Source: Bacteroides ovatus (GTDB taxonomy: Bacteria > Bacteroidota > Bacteroidia > Bacteroidales > Bacteroidaceae). Taken from it: a stretch of 39,928 bases of DNA. The translations under genes and the position numbers were made by a program. Position 1 is the stretch's first letter. Every line of letters starts with the position of its first letter. Below, in pieces: positions 24,938-33,671 of the stretch. The DNA is taken from positions 1 through 39,928 of the forward strand of contig JAUUNK010000024.1 in assembly GCA_030844565.1 (NCBI GenBank), read 5' to 3'. The notes beneath the pieces are model-generated. The model worked only from the letters and a program-made list of their open reading frames with translations. It had not been told where the DNA came from and made no database searches.

Positions 24938-27421
24938 TTATTTAGTTGTAGATATTTTATTTTCTAACATTTTGATGAAGTATCCGCCCACTACTGAACG
25001 AGCTTGGAAACCTCTTTGGTTGGGAGCGTCGGTAAACACCCAGTCGGACATCGGCACGCGATTCGTAGTCTCATTCATGAACAGGTATACCGGTTCGATA
25101 AACTTCTCGAAAGTAGCCTGGTCCGGTGCCAGCGTAGCAGTCCACATAATCCAGTCGGTCTTCGTGTAAGTCTCGCGATTGTCCAAAGGCAAGCCATACT
25201 TATTCTGTTTGCCCAGGTAATAAGCGATTTCCGTTTGAGCCACGTCGGCGGGGAAGATTTGCAGGTTCATCAGTTTATCCCATACGAGGTTGTATTTCTG
25301 GCTCCATGTTCCCGGTTTATCGAAGGTCAGGCGGTAGTGGTCGCCGTCGTTTGCCATCTTTACCCATTCGGCAGCCATTTCTTTTGCTTTCTGCGTATAT
25401 TTCTCTGCTACGTCCTTCTTGCCAAGTTTGTCTGCCAGATAGCCGTAGGATGCTATACCAAGAATAGCTTTTACAGAAAGGTTGGCATTGTGGGCAAAGT
25501 GTCCGGCAAAGTCGTCAGTACACAATTGATTCTCAGGGTCGAGACCATATTCTACCAGATAATCCGTCCATGTAGTCAATGTTTCCCAATGTTTGGAAGC
25601 ATAATCGGCATTTCCTTCCATAGCGGCAATGGCAGCCGTAACAATCAACATATTCCCTGATTCTTCTACAGGCATGTCTCCACCGTAGGTTTGTCCATTA
25701 GCATGCGGGTAAGTACCTACATCGTGTGCAGCAAACGGTTTAGCCCACTTACCGCTTTCGCTGTAATAGAAGATATGGTTGAGCAAGCCTTTTGCCAGTT
25801 CGGTGTTATAGTAGAGGAAAAGAGGAGCCGACGGATAAGACAAGTCTACCGTTCCGATAGAACCGTTGCTGAAGTTTTCTTTAGAGAGGAATAGCAAGTC
25901 ACCGTTGGGAGCCTGCAACAATTTATGAGCGGCAATCGCCTGGCGATAAGCCAATGCGCAGAGTTCGGCATATTTGCGTCCGCCGGCAGCAATCGCTTCT
26001 GCCATCATCTGCTTGTCGAAGGCAGCACATGCTTTCATTTGCTTGTCATATTCTTTCTCTGCTTTCTGGAATTGGGAAACAATGGTTTCATTTCCATCGC
26101 GGTTCCAGTAAGGACGGAGGTTCTCACCGAAATATTGGATGGAATAAATGTCGTCATAACCTATCAGAAGATGTCCGTTGACTTTTTGGGTAGAGCCGAG
26201 ATTACGCACTAAAGCCAGCTTGTCATAGCCGTTGGTGGCGGTAGCTTCCAATTTGTTCCCCGTGAAACTTTTACGCAATTGCTTGCCGTTTCCTATGGCG
26301 TAGGCAGTGTTGCCTTTGTCCGTTGCGAGATAAAAATGTCCCCAGTCGATGCGTACATCGTCGCCCCTCTTTTTCAGAATATCCTGGTTAGTGCTACCGG
26401 TGCGCAGGAAGAGTAATTCTCCTTCGGTAAAGCTATCTGCCACCGATTCTTGATGGGGAAGGTCGAGCGCCCATTGGGGAGACGCTTCGAAATAGAGTTC
26501 TACGTCATGCTTTTGTCCGTCGTTAGCTGTCACATTATAAGAAATGTAGTTGACAGGACGTGATATTAACTCGAGGTTGTCCATCAACAACGGTGCAGTA
26601 AATGTCAATGCCAAGTCTACGGGACCGCAGGTAAATTGATAATAGGTCTGCGTTGGCTGTACCTCTACCGAAGTCTGCTCTGCTGTACGGTCAAAATAGC
26701 GGTTACCATCCAGTTCCACCAACAAACCGAAATCGAGCAAACCGTTTGCACCACGGTTGTGGCAATAGGCTGCAATCAGGTTTTCGCCTTGTTTCAAAGA
26801 AGCGGTCACTTCGTCGGGGAGCTTCACTAGCACATGTTTCTTGCAGGCATTGCCCGTATCCACCACCTTCACGCCGTTCACATAAATAATAACGTCGTCA
26901 TCGTGAGAATATTCCAAATAGACATTCTTTCCGGTCAAGTCTTCCTGGATGTCTGCCACCCGGCGCACCCAGATAAACTCTTCTCCCCATTGCGTCTTAG
27001 CCGTATGTTCATTCTCTTTAGTACCGAAAGCTGCTTCGCCCTCTTTCCATGCATGGTCGTCGAAACCTGCGTTTTGCCACCCGGCGGCAGGTTCTTTCAC
27101 GGTGTACTTTCCTGTCCAGCTACCTTGCTCGGAGGTTTTCACCAGCGGGCGCAGTTCCAGTTCTTCTGTTCCCATGAAGCGGTAGGTTTCCCCATCCACT
27201 TTGGCTACCCCGATCAACGGAAAGTCTTTACCTGTCCAATGTTTCACCGAGCCATCATACAGTTTATCCGTAAATGACCACGCACTTGTGTAGGGGTCAA
27301 TGGTTACAAGCGGATAAGCCGGAGCCCGCAATTCGTTCTTGTCATGCTGTTCCGTCGGGGAATCACAAGCAGCCAATACGGCGGTCGCTCCCACTAACAG
27401 CGTCATTAATTGTTGTTTCAT
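24938..27421 (-). CDS. DUF4965/glutaminase-A-like exported protein, single sandwich
   Basis: An 827-residue lipoprotein (VLAAC, Cys18) from the start MKQQLMTLLVG at 27421; the frame remains open to 27460, but that would overlap the upstream gene and precede a normal signal peptide. Modules: N-terminal DUF4964-like segment, one GH2-like beta-sandwich (YSHDDDVIIYVNG core), DUF5127, and the C-terminal helical DUF4965/DUF1793 part (FYYSESGKWAKPFAAHDVGT, GGDMPVEESGN). Related to the proteins at 1314 and 36893 by roughly equal-looking similarity. The operon setting among mannosidases supports a glycan-linked role, not amino acid metabolism; the glutaminase label from fungi should be treated with caution. 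Activity unknown. Confidence 0.88.
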   Translation of the reverse strand: MKQQLMTLLVGATAVLAACDSPTEQHDKNELRAPAYPLVTIDPYTSAWSFTDKLYDGSVKHWTGKDFPLIGVAKVDGETYRFMGTEELELRPLVKTSEQGSWTGKYTVKEPAAGWQNAGFDDHAWKEGEAAFGTKENEHTAKTQWGEEFIWVRRVADIQEDLTGKNVYLEYSHDDDVIIYVNGVKVVDTGNACKKHVLVKLPDEVTASLKQGENLIAAYCHNRGANGLLDFGLLVELDGNRYFDRTAEQTSVEVQPTQTYYQFTCGPVDLALTFTAPLLMDNLELISRPVNYISYNVTANDGQKHDVELYFEASPQWALDLPHQESVADSFTEGELLFLRTGSTNQDILKKRGDDVRIDWGHFYLATDKGNTAYAIGNGKQLRKSFTGNKLEATATNGYDKLALVRNLGSTQKVNGHLLIGYDDIYSIQYFGENLRPYWNRDGNETIVSQFQKAEKEYDKQMKACAAFDKQMMAEAIAAGGRKYAELCALAYRQAIAAHKLLQAPNGDLLFLSKENFSNGSIGTVDLSYPSAPLFLYYNTELAKGLLNHIFYYSESGKWAKPFAAHDVGTYPHANGQTYGGDMPVEESGNMLIVTAAIAAMEGNADYASKHWETLTTWTDYLVEYGLDPENQLCTDDFAGHFAHNANLSVKAILGIASYGYLADKLGKKDVAEKYTQKAKEMAAEWVKMANDGDHYRLTFDKPGTWSQKYNLVWDKLMNLQIFPADVAQTEIAYYLGKQNKYGLPLDNRETYTKTDWIMWTATLAPDQATFEKFIEPVYLFMNETTNRVPMSDWVFTDAPNQRGFQARSVVGGYFIKMLENKISTTK

Positions 27422-27453
27422 ACTAAAAATTGAATACCTATTATTATTTCTGT

Positions 27454-29619
27454 TTACCATTCAATCTTCACATTCACTCCTTCCGGGTCGTTCTCGAAAG
27501 AGAGCAAAAGTGTATGGGAGCCTTCGTCCCATTGTGATTTCCCTTCTTTGCCGTTCACTTCTACTTTGCAGGGCTTGCCGGGCAAGAGGATTCTCGATAC
27601 GTTTGTCGTATGCAATGGACTCTTGGCAACAAACGAATAGCTCCGTTTATCCGTCTTCTCGTCGTAAATGCGGGAAGCGCCACAGAGTACTTTCGCTTTT
27701 GCTTTGCCGGATACTTTGCCCAGGTCGTACAAATATCCCTGTTCGCCGGGAAGAATCTTTTTAGACGCCAGCACAGGCAAGTCTTTATCAAACAAGTCGA
27801 TATACAAGCCGTTAAGCGTCAGCGGTTGAGACGAAACACTTTCGTCGAGCACTGCAGCAATTGTGTAGGGTCCGCGCTCTACTATATAGTAATTCTTCGT
27901 TTCTATCTTTTTGCCCAGTTTCTTTTCGTAAGCTTCCGCTATCGTATTAAAATAGTTTTGGTCGTTCCCTGTTTTCAGCACAAAGTGTTTGGGGTCTTCG
28001 CGGAGCACCACCACCGAGCCTTTGCCATAGCGATAGGTTCCGTTCTCCGGACGGGAGGATAATCCCATCTTCTCAAACAAATGCTCGGAAGGAGCTTTAT
28101 AGTTATTCCCTTGGGTATTCCACCATTCCTGTACCGATTGGTAGGGGTCTACGTCTTCGCCGCAATACACCAATACACCGCCTTTCTTCACCCATGCTGC
28201 CAAATAATCATGATATTCGGGTTTCATAGGCTTCATATTCGAATAGGACATTACGAGTATTTGTAATCCTTCGAAAGTATCTTTGAAGGGAGTATTTTCC
28301 ATGTGTACCAGTTCCACCGGAACGCCTCTTTTCAGCAAAGGCAGGGTTTGTCCGTAGAAGCTCGAGAATTGCGGGTCGTCATATCCGTTATGGTTAGGAA
28401 AGCGCTGGAACATCAGTGAGTTTGCCATCAATACTCCGATTCCTTTGGTTCCGTTTATCTGTGTTTTCGAGGTACGGATGTCGTTCAGTGTGTTCACCAT
28501 AACCTGCATCTGGGTGGAATAGGAACGGGGGATACGTTCTTTGCGATCTGTGCCGGCTATCCGGTACAAGCCTTGATAGATGCGGTCCGGCCAAGGCATC
28601 ACTTCGTAAGTATCCACCATAGGATACATTAACTGGGCAGCAAACGTAGCCTGATAGTTTATCTTATAGTCCAGCCAGTCTTTAGCACGGTCTTCTATCG
28701 GGTCGGTCAGGAAGTACATGGTGCGGTTCAAGGGAGCAGTCATCGACTTCATGCAGCCATATTCGAGAAAAGCGCTTTCGAACACGCGTTCTTTCTGCAC
28801 GCCGTTGTAGTAGTTCGGCTCACGAGCGGTTCCTGTCCATACTTGTGCAATGTATCCGTCCACACAATCGAGGGAAGCCAGACTGGCTTCAGGACTCACA
28901 ATCTGCCAGGATGTATAGTTAATCAACGAATGGGTGGGCACATAACACTTGATGTCCAATCCTTTCGACTTTCCATACTCCTTGGCATACGTGAATATCT
29001 TGTCTAATGCATTGTAGTAGAGGTGATATTTCAGTTTATTCGCCAGATAGGTATTCTCAGGCGATTCGTGTTGGGGACGCCAGGGGAAGTTGTAGTATTT
29101 TTGCCATTCAGACTTGAAAGCTTCGCTATAGCCACCACGCATCCAGAACTCCGGTTCTTCGAGGTAGATGGATGTGATGCCGGCATCTATGACGCGTTTG
29201 ATTTGTTTCTCCTGCATGTAACGGATAAAACTTTCGGTAGGCACAATATAGGGGATAAGATGTCCGTGGGCTATCTCGTTCCCGTTGCGATCCCGCTGGC
29301 CTTCGCTGAGATGGTTTTGCACACCGTCCCATTTGCCGAGAAAATAATCCTGGTAGTCGCCCCATGCCACTCCGGTCATGAATTGCGTCTGGTAGCCGCG
29401 GTCTCTCCACGACTGTACGCGTTGTTCAAAAGTGATTCCCCGTTTATCCAGCGTGCCATACACCATCGTGGCATCCGCCCGGACATCCGTTTCCGGCTTC
29501 CATGGCTCGGCAGTCTGGAAGGTAGTCTTTGCTTCCGCTTTTCTCACCTTTTGGGCATACACTCCGGAAGTGGAGGCAAACAACAGGGTAAGGGCAATTA
29601 GAGTTTGTTTAGTCATCAT
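27454..29619 (-). CDS. Unclassified large secreted protein, TIM barrel and GATase-like domain
   Basis: A 721-residue protein with a signal peptide (TLLFASTSGVYAQ). I do not recognise a named family. Residues about 35-390 look like a TIM barrel: strands with GVAWGDYQDYF, RVIDAGITSIYLEEPEFWM (a Glu pair on a strand end, as in retaining glycosidases), LDIKCYVPTHSLINY and DCVDGYIAQVW. Residues about 400-520 (GIGVLMANSLMFQRF, VELVHMENTPFKDTFEGLQI, KKGGVLVYCGEDVDPY) match the Rossmann-like trimerisation domain found in GH42 enzymes, and the C-terminus is a beta-sandwich. This is a GH42-like plan, so I suspect an uncharacterised glycoside hydrolase. It lies between GH76 and DUF4965 in the same operon. 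Confidence 0.72.
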   Translation of the reverse strand: MMTKQTLIALTLLFASTSGVYAQKVRKAEAKTTFQTAEPWKPETDVRADATMVYGTLDKRGITFEQRVQSWRDRGYQTQFMTGVAWGDYQDYFLGKWDGVQNHLSEGQRDRNGNEIAHGHLIPYIVPTESFIRYMQEKQIKRVIDAGITSIYLEEPEFWMRGGYSEAFKSEWQKYYNFPWRPQHESPENTYLANKLKYHLYYNALDKIFTYAKEYGKSKGLDIKCYVPTHSLINYTSWQIVSPEASLASLDCVDGYIAQVWTGTAREPNYYNGVQKERVFESAFLEYGCMKSMTAPLNRTMYFLTDPIEDRAKDWLDYKINYQATFAAQLMYPMVDTYEVMPWPDRIYQGLYRIAGTDRKERIPRSYSTQMQVMVNTLNDIRTSKTQINGTKGIGVLMANSLMFQRFPNHNGYDDPQFSSFYGQTLPLLKRGVPVELVHMENTPFKDTFEGLQILVMSYSNMKPMKPEYHDYLAAWVKKGGVLVYCGEDVDPYQSVQEWWNTQGNNYKAPSEHLFEKMGLSSRPENGTYRYGKGSVVVLREDPKHFVLKTGNDQNYFNTIAEAYEKKLGKKIETKNYYIVERGPYTIAAVLDESVSSQPLTLNGLYIDLFDKDLPVLASKKILPGEQGYLYDLGKVSGKAKAKVLCGASRIYDEKTDKRSYSFVAKSPLHTTNVSRILLPGKPCKVEVNGKEGKSQWDEGSHTLLLSFENDPEGVNVKIEW

Positions 29620-29649
29620 GCTATTTTCAATAGGAGGTTAGTTTTCTTT

Positions 29650-30906
29650 TTATTTCTCAGGGAAAAGCAACATCAAAGCGGGAATGCCCGAAGCCGAATA
29701 ACTGTCGATAACTGCTCCGGCAGGCAATGGTTTACCATACTCGCCACCACAAACATTGCGTGTCTTATCCCGGTTGGCCCAACCGCATTCTATATTCCGT
29801 TTGAGGAACGGAAGATATTGAGTTTGTCCGCAATCATAAATCAACATAGCCATGTATTGAGCGAAGATAGCAGTATAGATGCCTTGCTCGATGCCTCTTT
29901 CAAAAGGCAGCAGCCTTTCTTTCCCCGACATCTGGTTCACCGTATAGTCTGCAGCAAGTATGGCGTTGTCCAAATAGCGTTTTTCTCCGGTCGCCTTATA
30001 CAATAAAATGGAGGCTCCGATAAAAGTGCCTTGGTTGTAAACGTGTGCCTTCCAAGCCGGATTGTGGTTGCCATGGCGGCTGTCGGCAATACGTCCCGTT
30101 TTTTTATCCAACAGGTTTTCTACTCCCCATTCGTATATCTCCTTTCCTTTTGCCAGATATTGTTCCCGGGTCTGGTAGGCAGGACGTGCATCGGAGAGTT
30201 CTTTCCGTTTAGCCGGAACGTTGTTATAAAGGGTTAGTGCAGCTACTACCGTAGGAAAGTTGATGCACGCCATTTTCCCGTCGCCGAATTTATTTGGTTT
30301 GGGATTGTGTATCGGTTGCCATTGCCAATACATTCCCCCGTTCTCTTTATCATAAGAACCGGTATCACCCACCCTTTCGGAACCATACCATACACGCTTG
30401 AAGCTGGCTTCAGAAAACTTCAGGTATTCTTCGTCTCCAAACAGTTCGTAAGCACGTGCCAGGCTGATGGTCCACCACATAATATCATCGTAAATAAACC
30501 AACCCGTATTCTCGTTATTATCATCGAAATCGAATCCGCAATACTGCGCTCTGTTTCCTTCGTATATCTTCCGGCAAAGCTGCTTCATTTCCTTTGCTTT
30601 CTTCCTGTCTTTCTGTGCTGTAGCCAGTTTATAGGCGTTCATTGCCATATCCCAGTAGATGGGTTGGCACCAGATGGCTGCTGCTCCATGCCCCCGATCC
30701 ACCGCAGCGGGAAACGAAGTATCTGTTTTATATATATTTTTATTGGGGTCGAGCAGTGTACGATTGAAACCGTCATACGCCACCCATACATTTTCGTTCA
30801 CCGAAGCAGGCTTCTTACGAGCCGGGTTGTCCATAATTTCTGTTCCGTATCCGAGTGTCGATATTGCCAGCAATAAAGCCGTCGTCCAAAGAATTTTGCT
30901 TTTCAT
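29650..30906 (-). CDS. GH76 endo-alpha-1,6-mannanase
   Basis: A 418-residue secreted protein (signal near LLAISTLGYG). GH76 enzymes cut the alpha-1,6-linked mannan backbone using a pair of adjacent Asp; here D140-D141 in WFIYDDIMWW, with the supporting YDFD-like context GFDFDDNNENTG just before. Other fitting motifs: YWDMAMNAY near the start, GSYDKENGGMYWQW, and NQGTFIGASILLYKATGEKRYL, typical of the (alpha/alpha)6 barrel. It is the first gene of the long minus-strand operon, with its promoter at 30941-30994. As the only likely endo-enzyme here, it defines the substrate as an alpha-1,6-mannan. Call firm; surface or periplasmic location undecided since the signal is not a lipobox. Confidence 0.88.
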   Translation of the reverse strand: MKSKILWTTALLLAISTLGYGTEIMDNPARKKPASVNENVWVAYDGFNRTLLDPNKNIYKTDTSFPAAVDRGHGAAAIWCQPIYWDMAMNAYKLATAQKDRKKAKEMKQLCRKIYEGNRAQYCGFDFDDNNENTGWFIYDDIMWWTISLARAYELFGDEEYLKFSEASFKRVWYGSERVGDTGSYDKENGGMYWQWQPIHNPKPNKFGDGKMACINFPTVVAALTLYNNVPAKRKELSDARPAYQTREQYLAKGKEIYEWGVENLLDKKTGRIADSRHGNHNPAWKAHVYNQGTFIGASILLYKATGEKRYLDNAILAADYTVNQMSGKERLLPFERGIEQGIYTAIFAQYMAMLIYDCGQTQYLPFLKRNIECGWANRDKTRNVCGGEYGKPLPAGAVIDSYSASGIPALMLLFPEK

Positions 30907-30940
30907 GATATCTATGTGTTTTTAAGTAGTTTTCCTGCTA

Positions 30941-30994
30941 CAAAGATTGTAGAAATAGATGAGAAAGTATGAAAATCTTTATTCAATAAAGGAC
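30941..30994 (-). promoter_or_regulatory. Activator site and promoter for the GH76 operon
   Basis: Minus strand: half-sites GTCC (30991-30994) and TTCA (30970-30973) 21 bp apart, with TTTATTGAATAAAGATT between; exactly 21 bp then the -7 box AATCTTTG (30941-30948). The same layout precedes the GH43-GH43 and GH2 genes. A further inverted pair, AGACCAAA at 31001 and TTTGGTCT at 31037, lies upstream. Confidence 0.65.
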
Positions 30995-31124
30995 AAAAAC
31001 AGACCAAAACGCTATTTTCAGATGATGAAAACACAGTTTGGTCTATAGAAGAATCTTTTTTTAGCGTGTTTTTGTATCGTGAATAATTCCAAGAGAATAC
31101 TTTTATTATGTGTTTGCAAAGGAA

Positions 31125-31156
31125 CAAAAAAGGGGAGCCGGAAAGGCTACCCCTTA
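31125..31156 (-). terminator. Rho-independent terminator of the GH43-GH43 unit
   Basis: Minus-strand stem AAGGGGTAGCC with GGCTCCCCTT (one bulged base), loop TTTCC, then TTTTTTG. It separates this unit from the GH76 operon promoter below. Confidence 0.8.
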
Positions 31157-31192
31157 AAATCTTCGAAGAAAGAAACAGTATAGAAAAACCGC

Positions 31193-31573
31193 TTATTTGT
31201 TCTGTTGAAGCTTCTGGAAGTCCGGAACACGCTTCATATTAGCGCCCTTCATCACGCCAGTGCGAATAGCATCGTTAGTAGCTGCAATCTCTTTCTTCAC
31301 TTTTTTATAATATTCTTTCGTCAATCCCTTTTCAAGAGCGGAAGACTCGGTAGCAGTCCAAAAGTACTGATAGTCGTCCAAAATGAGGTCGGGAGCCACT
31401 TTTGTAAAGAAGATGGTGTCTCCCTTGAACTTATCACGCAAGTCTCCTAAATAGATAGTATCGGCGGGATTGATGTCCTGCGCATTGTTAGAACCACTCT
31501 TACCAGTACATCCAACCATTGTCATTGCTATGCTACAACATAGCATGAACCCTAAAATCACATTTCTTTTCAT
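31193..31573 (-). CDS. Small lipoprotein of unknown function
   Basis: A 126-residue lipoprotein when started at MKRNVILGFM (31573); three codons upstream another ATG is possible. The signal ends TMVGC, so Cys22 carries the lipid. The mature part is short and charged (DTIYLGDLRDKFKGDTIFF, then a helix with LTKEYYKKVKKEIAATNDAI). It follows the GH43-GH43 gene by 20 bp and precedes a terminator, so it belongs to that unit and may be a surface or periplasmic helper for it. No family recognised and no catalytic residues seen. Confidence 0.75.
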   Translation of the reverse strand: MKRNVILGFMLCCSIAMTMVGCTGKSGSNNAQDINPADTIYLGDLRDKFKGDTIFFTKVAPDLILDDYQYFWTATESSALEKGLTKEYYKKVKKEIAATNDAIRTGVMKGANMKRVPDFQKLQQNK

Positions 31574-31592
31574 TGCTGTCACATTTTATAAT

Positions 31593-33497
31593 TTAAAGTT
31601 TCGGTGCTACACATTTAAGAGAAGGAGAGTTTCCTTCAACAAAAGGCCAGCCTTTTTTCCACTGGACACGGTCGAGCATCAATACACGACCTTCGGGATT
31701 GGCTACACTCACGGCATGATAGAACATCCAGTCAGCACCTTTCTTGTCGGTCACAATCTCCGAATTATGTCCGGGACCTACAAAGTCCTGATTCTTCTTT
31801 ATTAATATCTCGTGATGATTGTCGAGCATCGTGTCGCCTTTCTTATCTACATACGGACCTAAAAGTTTCTTGGAACGGCCTACCACAGTAGTATAGGTAC
31901 TCCGCAATCCTTCACAGCAGCGTCCGATGGAGGCAAAGAGATAATAATATCCGCCGCGTTTGTGAATATACGTGCCTTCATAGGCATCGCCTGCAATCTT
32001 TACTACCGGAGCATCCTTTTTCAGCGATAAGCCATCGTCGCTGAGTTCTGTGCCGTAGATGCCGTGAAAACTTCCCCAAAATAGATATTTCTTATCTTTA
32101 TCTTCAATATAGAAGGGGTCGATGCAGTTCTGAATATTAATCTCGTTGCTACGGAAAAGCTTGCCGTGGTCAGTAAAGGGACCTTCGGGTTTATCTGCCG
32201 TAGCGACACCGATGCCGCAAGTCCACTCACCGCCCCAGCGGGACATGGAGTAGTACATGACATACTTATCACCTATCTTATTAATATCCGGAGCCCAAAG
32301 ACCGCCTTTCGGTTCAAAGGTAGGACGGGTAGCATCCGTAAAGGCTGTGCCCACATACGTCCAGTTCACTAAATCTTTGGAGCGGTGGATAGGCAGGTTA
32401 CGGATATTTTCCGTGGCATAAAGATAATAGTATCCGTCGTCGCCTTTGATAACAGTAGGATCGGGCAAACTATAGTTTATCACCGGATTGTTGTACATCT
32501 TCTCCCCTGTCAGCGGACTGGCTTTTACGCCTTCAAATGTCATCTTGACCGGGCGAATGAGTCCGTTTTCATCAAAATACATCCGGTCGATGCAAGTAGC
32601 GCGATGGTTGGCTGCCGTTTCGCCTAAGGGGCGGCGGTGATAAACGATATACCACTCATCCTTCCCCGGACCTTTGAGGATGGAGTGGTGTCCGGCTCCG
32701 GTAGCTACTTGTAAATCCTGTTGCAGAATCTTCCCTACCCGCTTGAAGGGTCCGAAAGGAGAATCGGCAATGGCATACGCCACGCTATAATCAGGACCGC
32801 CCCAGCCGCCCTCAGACCACATAAAATAATATTTGCCGTTCCGTTTCAACATAAACGGTCCTTCGACGTAGTTCTGGGGAGTCACCTCTTTATATATCGT
32901 TCCGTCTTCAAAAGGCACAATGCTCAGCAAGTCCGGAGCCATCTTCACCATGTTGCAATGTCCCCAGCCGCCGTAATACATATAATATTGTCCGTCGTCG
33001 TCTTTGAACACAAACTGGTCGATGGGTTGCGCCCCGTTCACTATTTTATCAATCAACGGTTTGCCCAATACATCTTTGAAGGGACCTGACGGACGGTCTG
33101 CCACTGCCACTCCGATGCCTCCTACCTCCTGGTTGTTCTGAATATCATTTGCGCCAAAGAAAAAATAATATTTGCCATCTTTTTCTATCACGGCAGGAGC
33201 CCACAGCGCACGCCGTAGCCAACTGATGTCTTTCTTCTGGAGTACTTTCGGATGTTTTTTCCAATGCACAAGATCGCGCGAGGAATAAGCATCCATAAAA
33301 ATCTGTTCGTCATACGGAGCGGAATAAGTGGGATACACCCAATATTCATCATCGAAAACGGCTCCTTCGGGGTCGGCATACCAACCTTTGAAAATAGGAT
33401 TACCACTTGTCTCCTTCTCCGGAGCGTTCACTTGAGAAAATACAGACGATGAACAATAGCACAAAGCCGCGGAAAGAAAAAAGTATTTCAACTTCAT
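31593..33497 (-). CDS. Two GH43 catalytic domains in one exported protein
   Basis: A 634-residue protein from MKLKYFFLSA (33497); the frame is open to 33590, but that part overlaps the promoter and lacks a signal. Signal cut near SSVFSQ. Domain 1 (about 33-330) has the five-bladed propeller triad D42 (GWYADPEG), D160 (QPIDQF) and E212 (NYVEGPF); domain 2 (about 336-630) has D346 (SLPDPTV), D460 (NCIDPF) and E507 (AYEGTY). Both are therefore probably active. GH43 enzymes mainly remove alpha-L-arabinofuranose or beta-D-xylose; some act on beta-D-galactofuranose, which has the same ring shape as alpha-L-arabinofuranose. A terminator follows the small lipoprotein gene below. Sugar specificity is not decided by sequence. 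Confidence 0.85.
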   Translation of the reverse strand: MKLKYFFLSAALCYCSSSVFSQVNAPEKETSGNPIFKGWYADPEGAVFDDEYWVYPTYSAPYDEQIFMDAYSSRDLVHWKKHPKVLQKKDISWLRRALWAPAVIEKDGKYYFFFGANDIQNNQEVGGIGVAVADRPSGPFKDVLGKPLIDKIVNGAQPIDQFVFKDDDGQYYMYYGGWGHCNMVKMAPDLLSIVPFEDGTIYKEVTPQNYVEGPFMLKRNGKYYFMWSEGGWGGPDYSVAYAIADSPFGPFKRVGKILQQDLQVATGAGHHSILKGPGKDEWYIVYHRRPLGETAANHRATCIDRMYFDENGLIRPVKMTFEGVKASPLTGEKMYNNPVINYSLPDPTVIKGDDGYYYLYATENIRNLPIHRSKDLVNWTYVGTAFTDATRPTFEPKGGLWAPDINKIGDKYVMYYSMSRWGGEWTCGIGVATADKPEGPFTDHGKLFRSNEINIQNCIDPFYIEDKDKKYLFWGSFHGIYGTELSDDGLSLKKDAPVVKIAGDAYEGTYIHKRGGYYYLFASIGRCCEGLRSTYTTVVGRSKKLLGPYVDKKGDTMLDNHHEILIKKNQDFVGPGHNSEIVTDKKGADWMFYHAVSVANPEGRVLMLDRVQWKKGWPFVEGNSPSLKCVAPKL

Positions 33498-33544
33498 AGG
33501 TACATTCTTATGTTTTATGATATTATCTTTTAAAGTTTCTGATG

Positions 33545-33598
33545 CAAAGGTGGAGAAAAGAATCGGTAATATAGGATAATTCTTATTCATTTAATGAC
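33545..33598 (-). promoter_or_regulatory. Activator site and promoter for the GH43-GH43 unit
   Basis: Minus strand: GTCA (33595-33598) and ATCC (33574-33577) are 21 bp apart with TTAAATGAATAAGAATT between; 21 bp then the -7 box CACCTTTG (33545-33552). Same layout as the sites for GH76 and GH2. Confidence 0.65.
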
Positions 33599-33637
33599 AA
33601 AAACTAACCATTTTGCTACTAATTAAACATTTTGTGT

Positions 33638-33645
33638 TTACTTTG
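33638..33645 (+). promoter_or_regulatory. Promoter -7 box for the plus-strand GH43-like gene
   Basis: TTACTTTG, identical to the -7 box of the lipoprotein at 15828 and 26 bp before the ATG. The preceding stretch GACAAAAACTAACCATTTT (33596-33614) overlaps the activator site of the divergent unit, so one regulator might serve both; the half-sites for this direction are weak. Confidence 0.5.
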
Positions 33646-33671
33646 CAGCTATCTTTAGAATAAACACTGCC

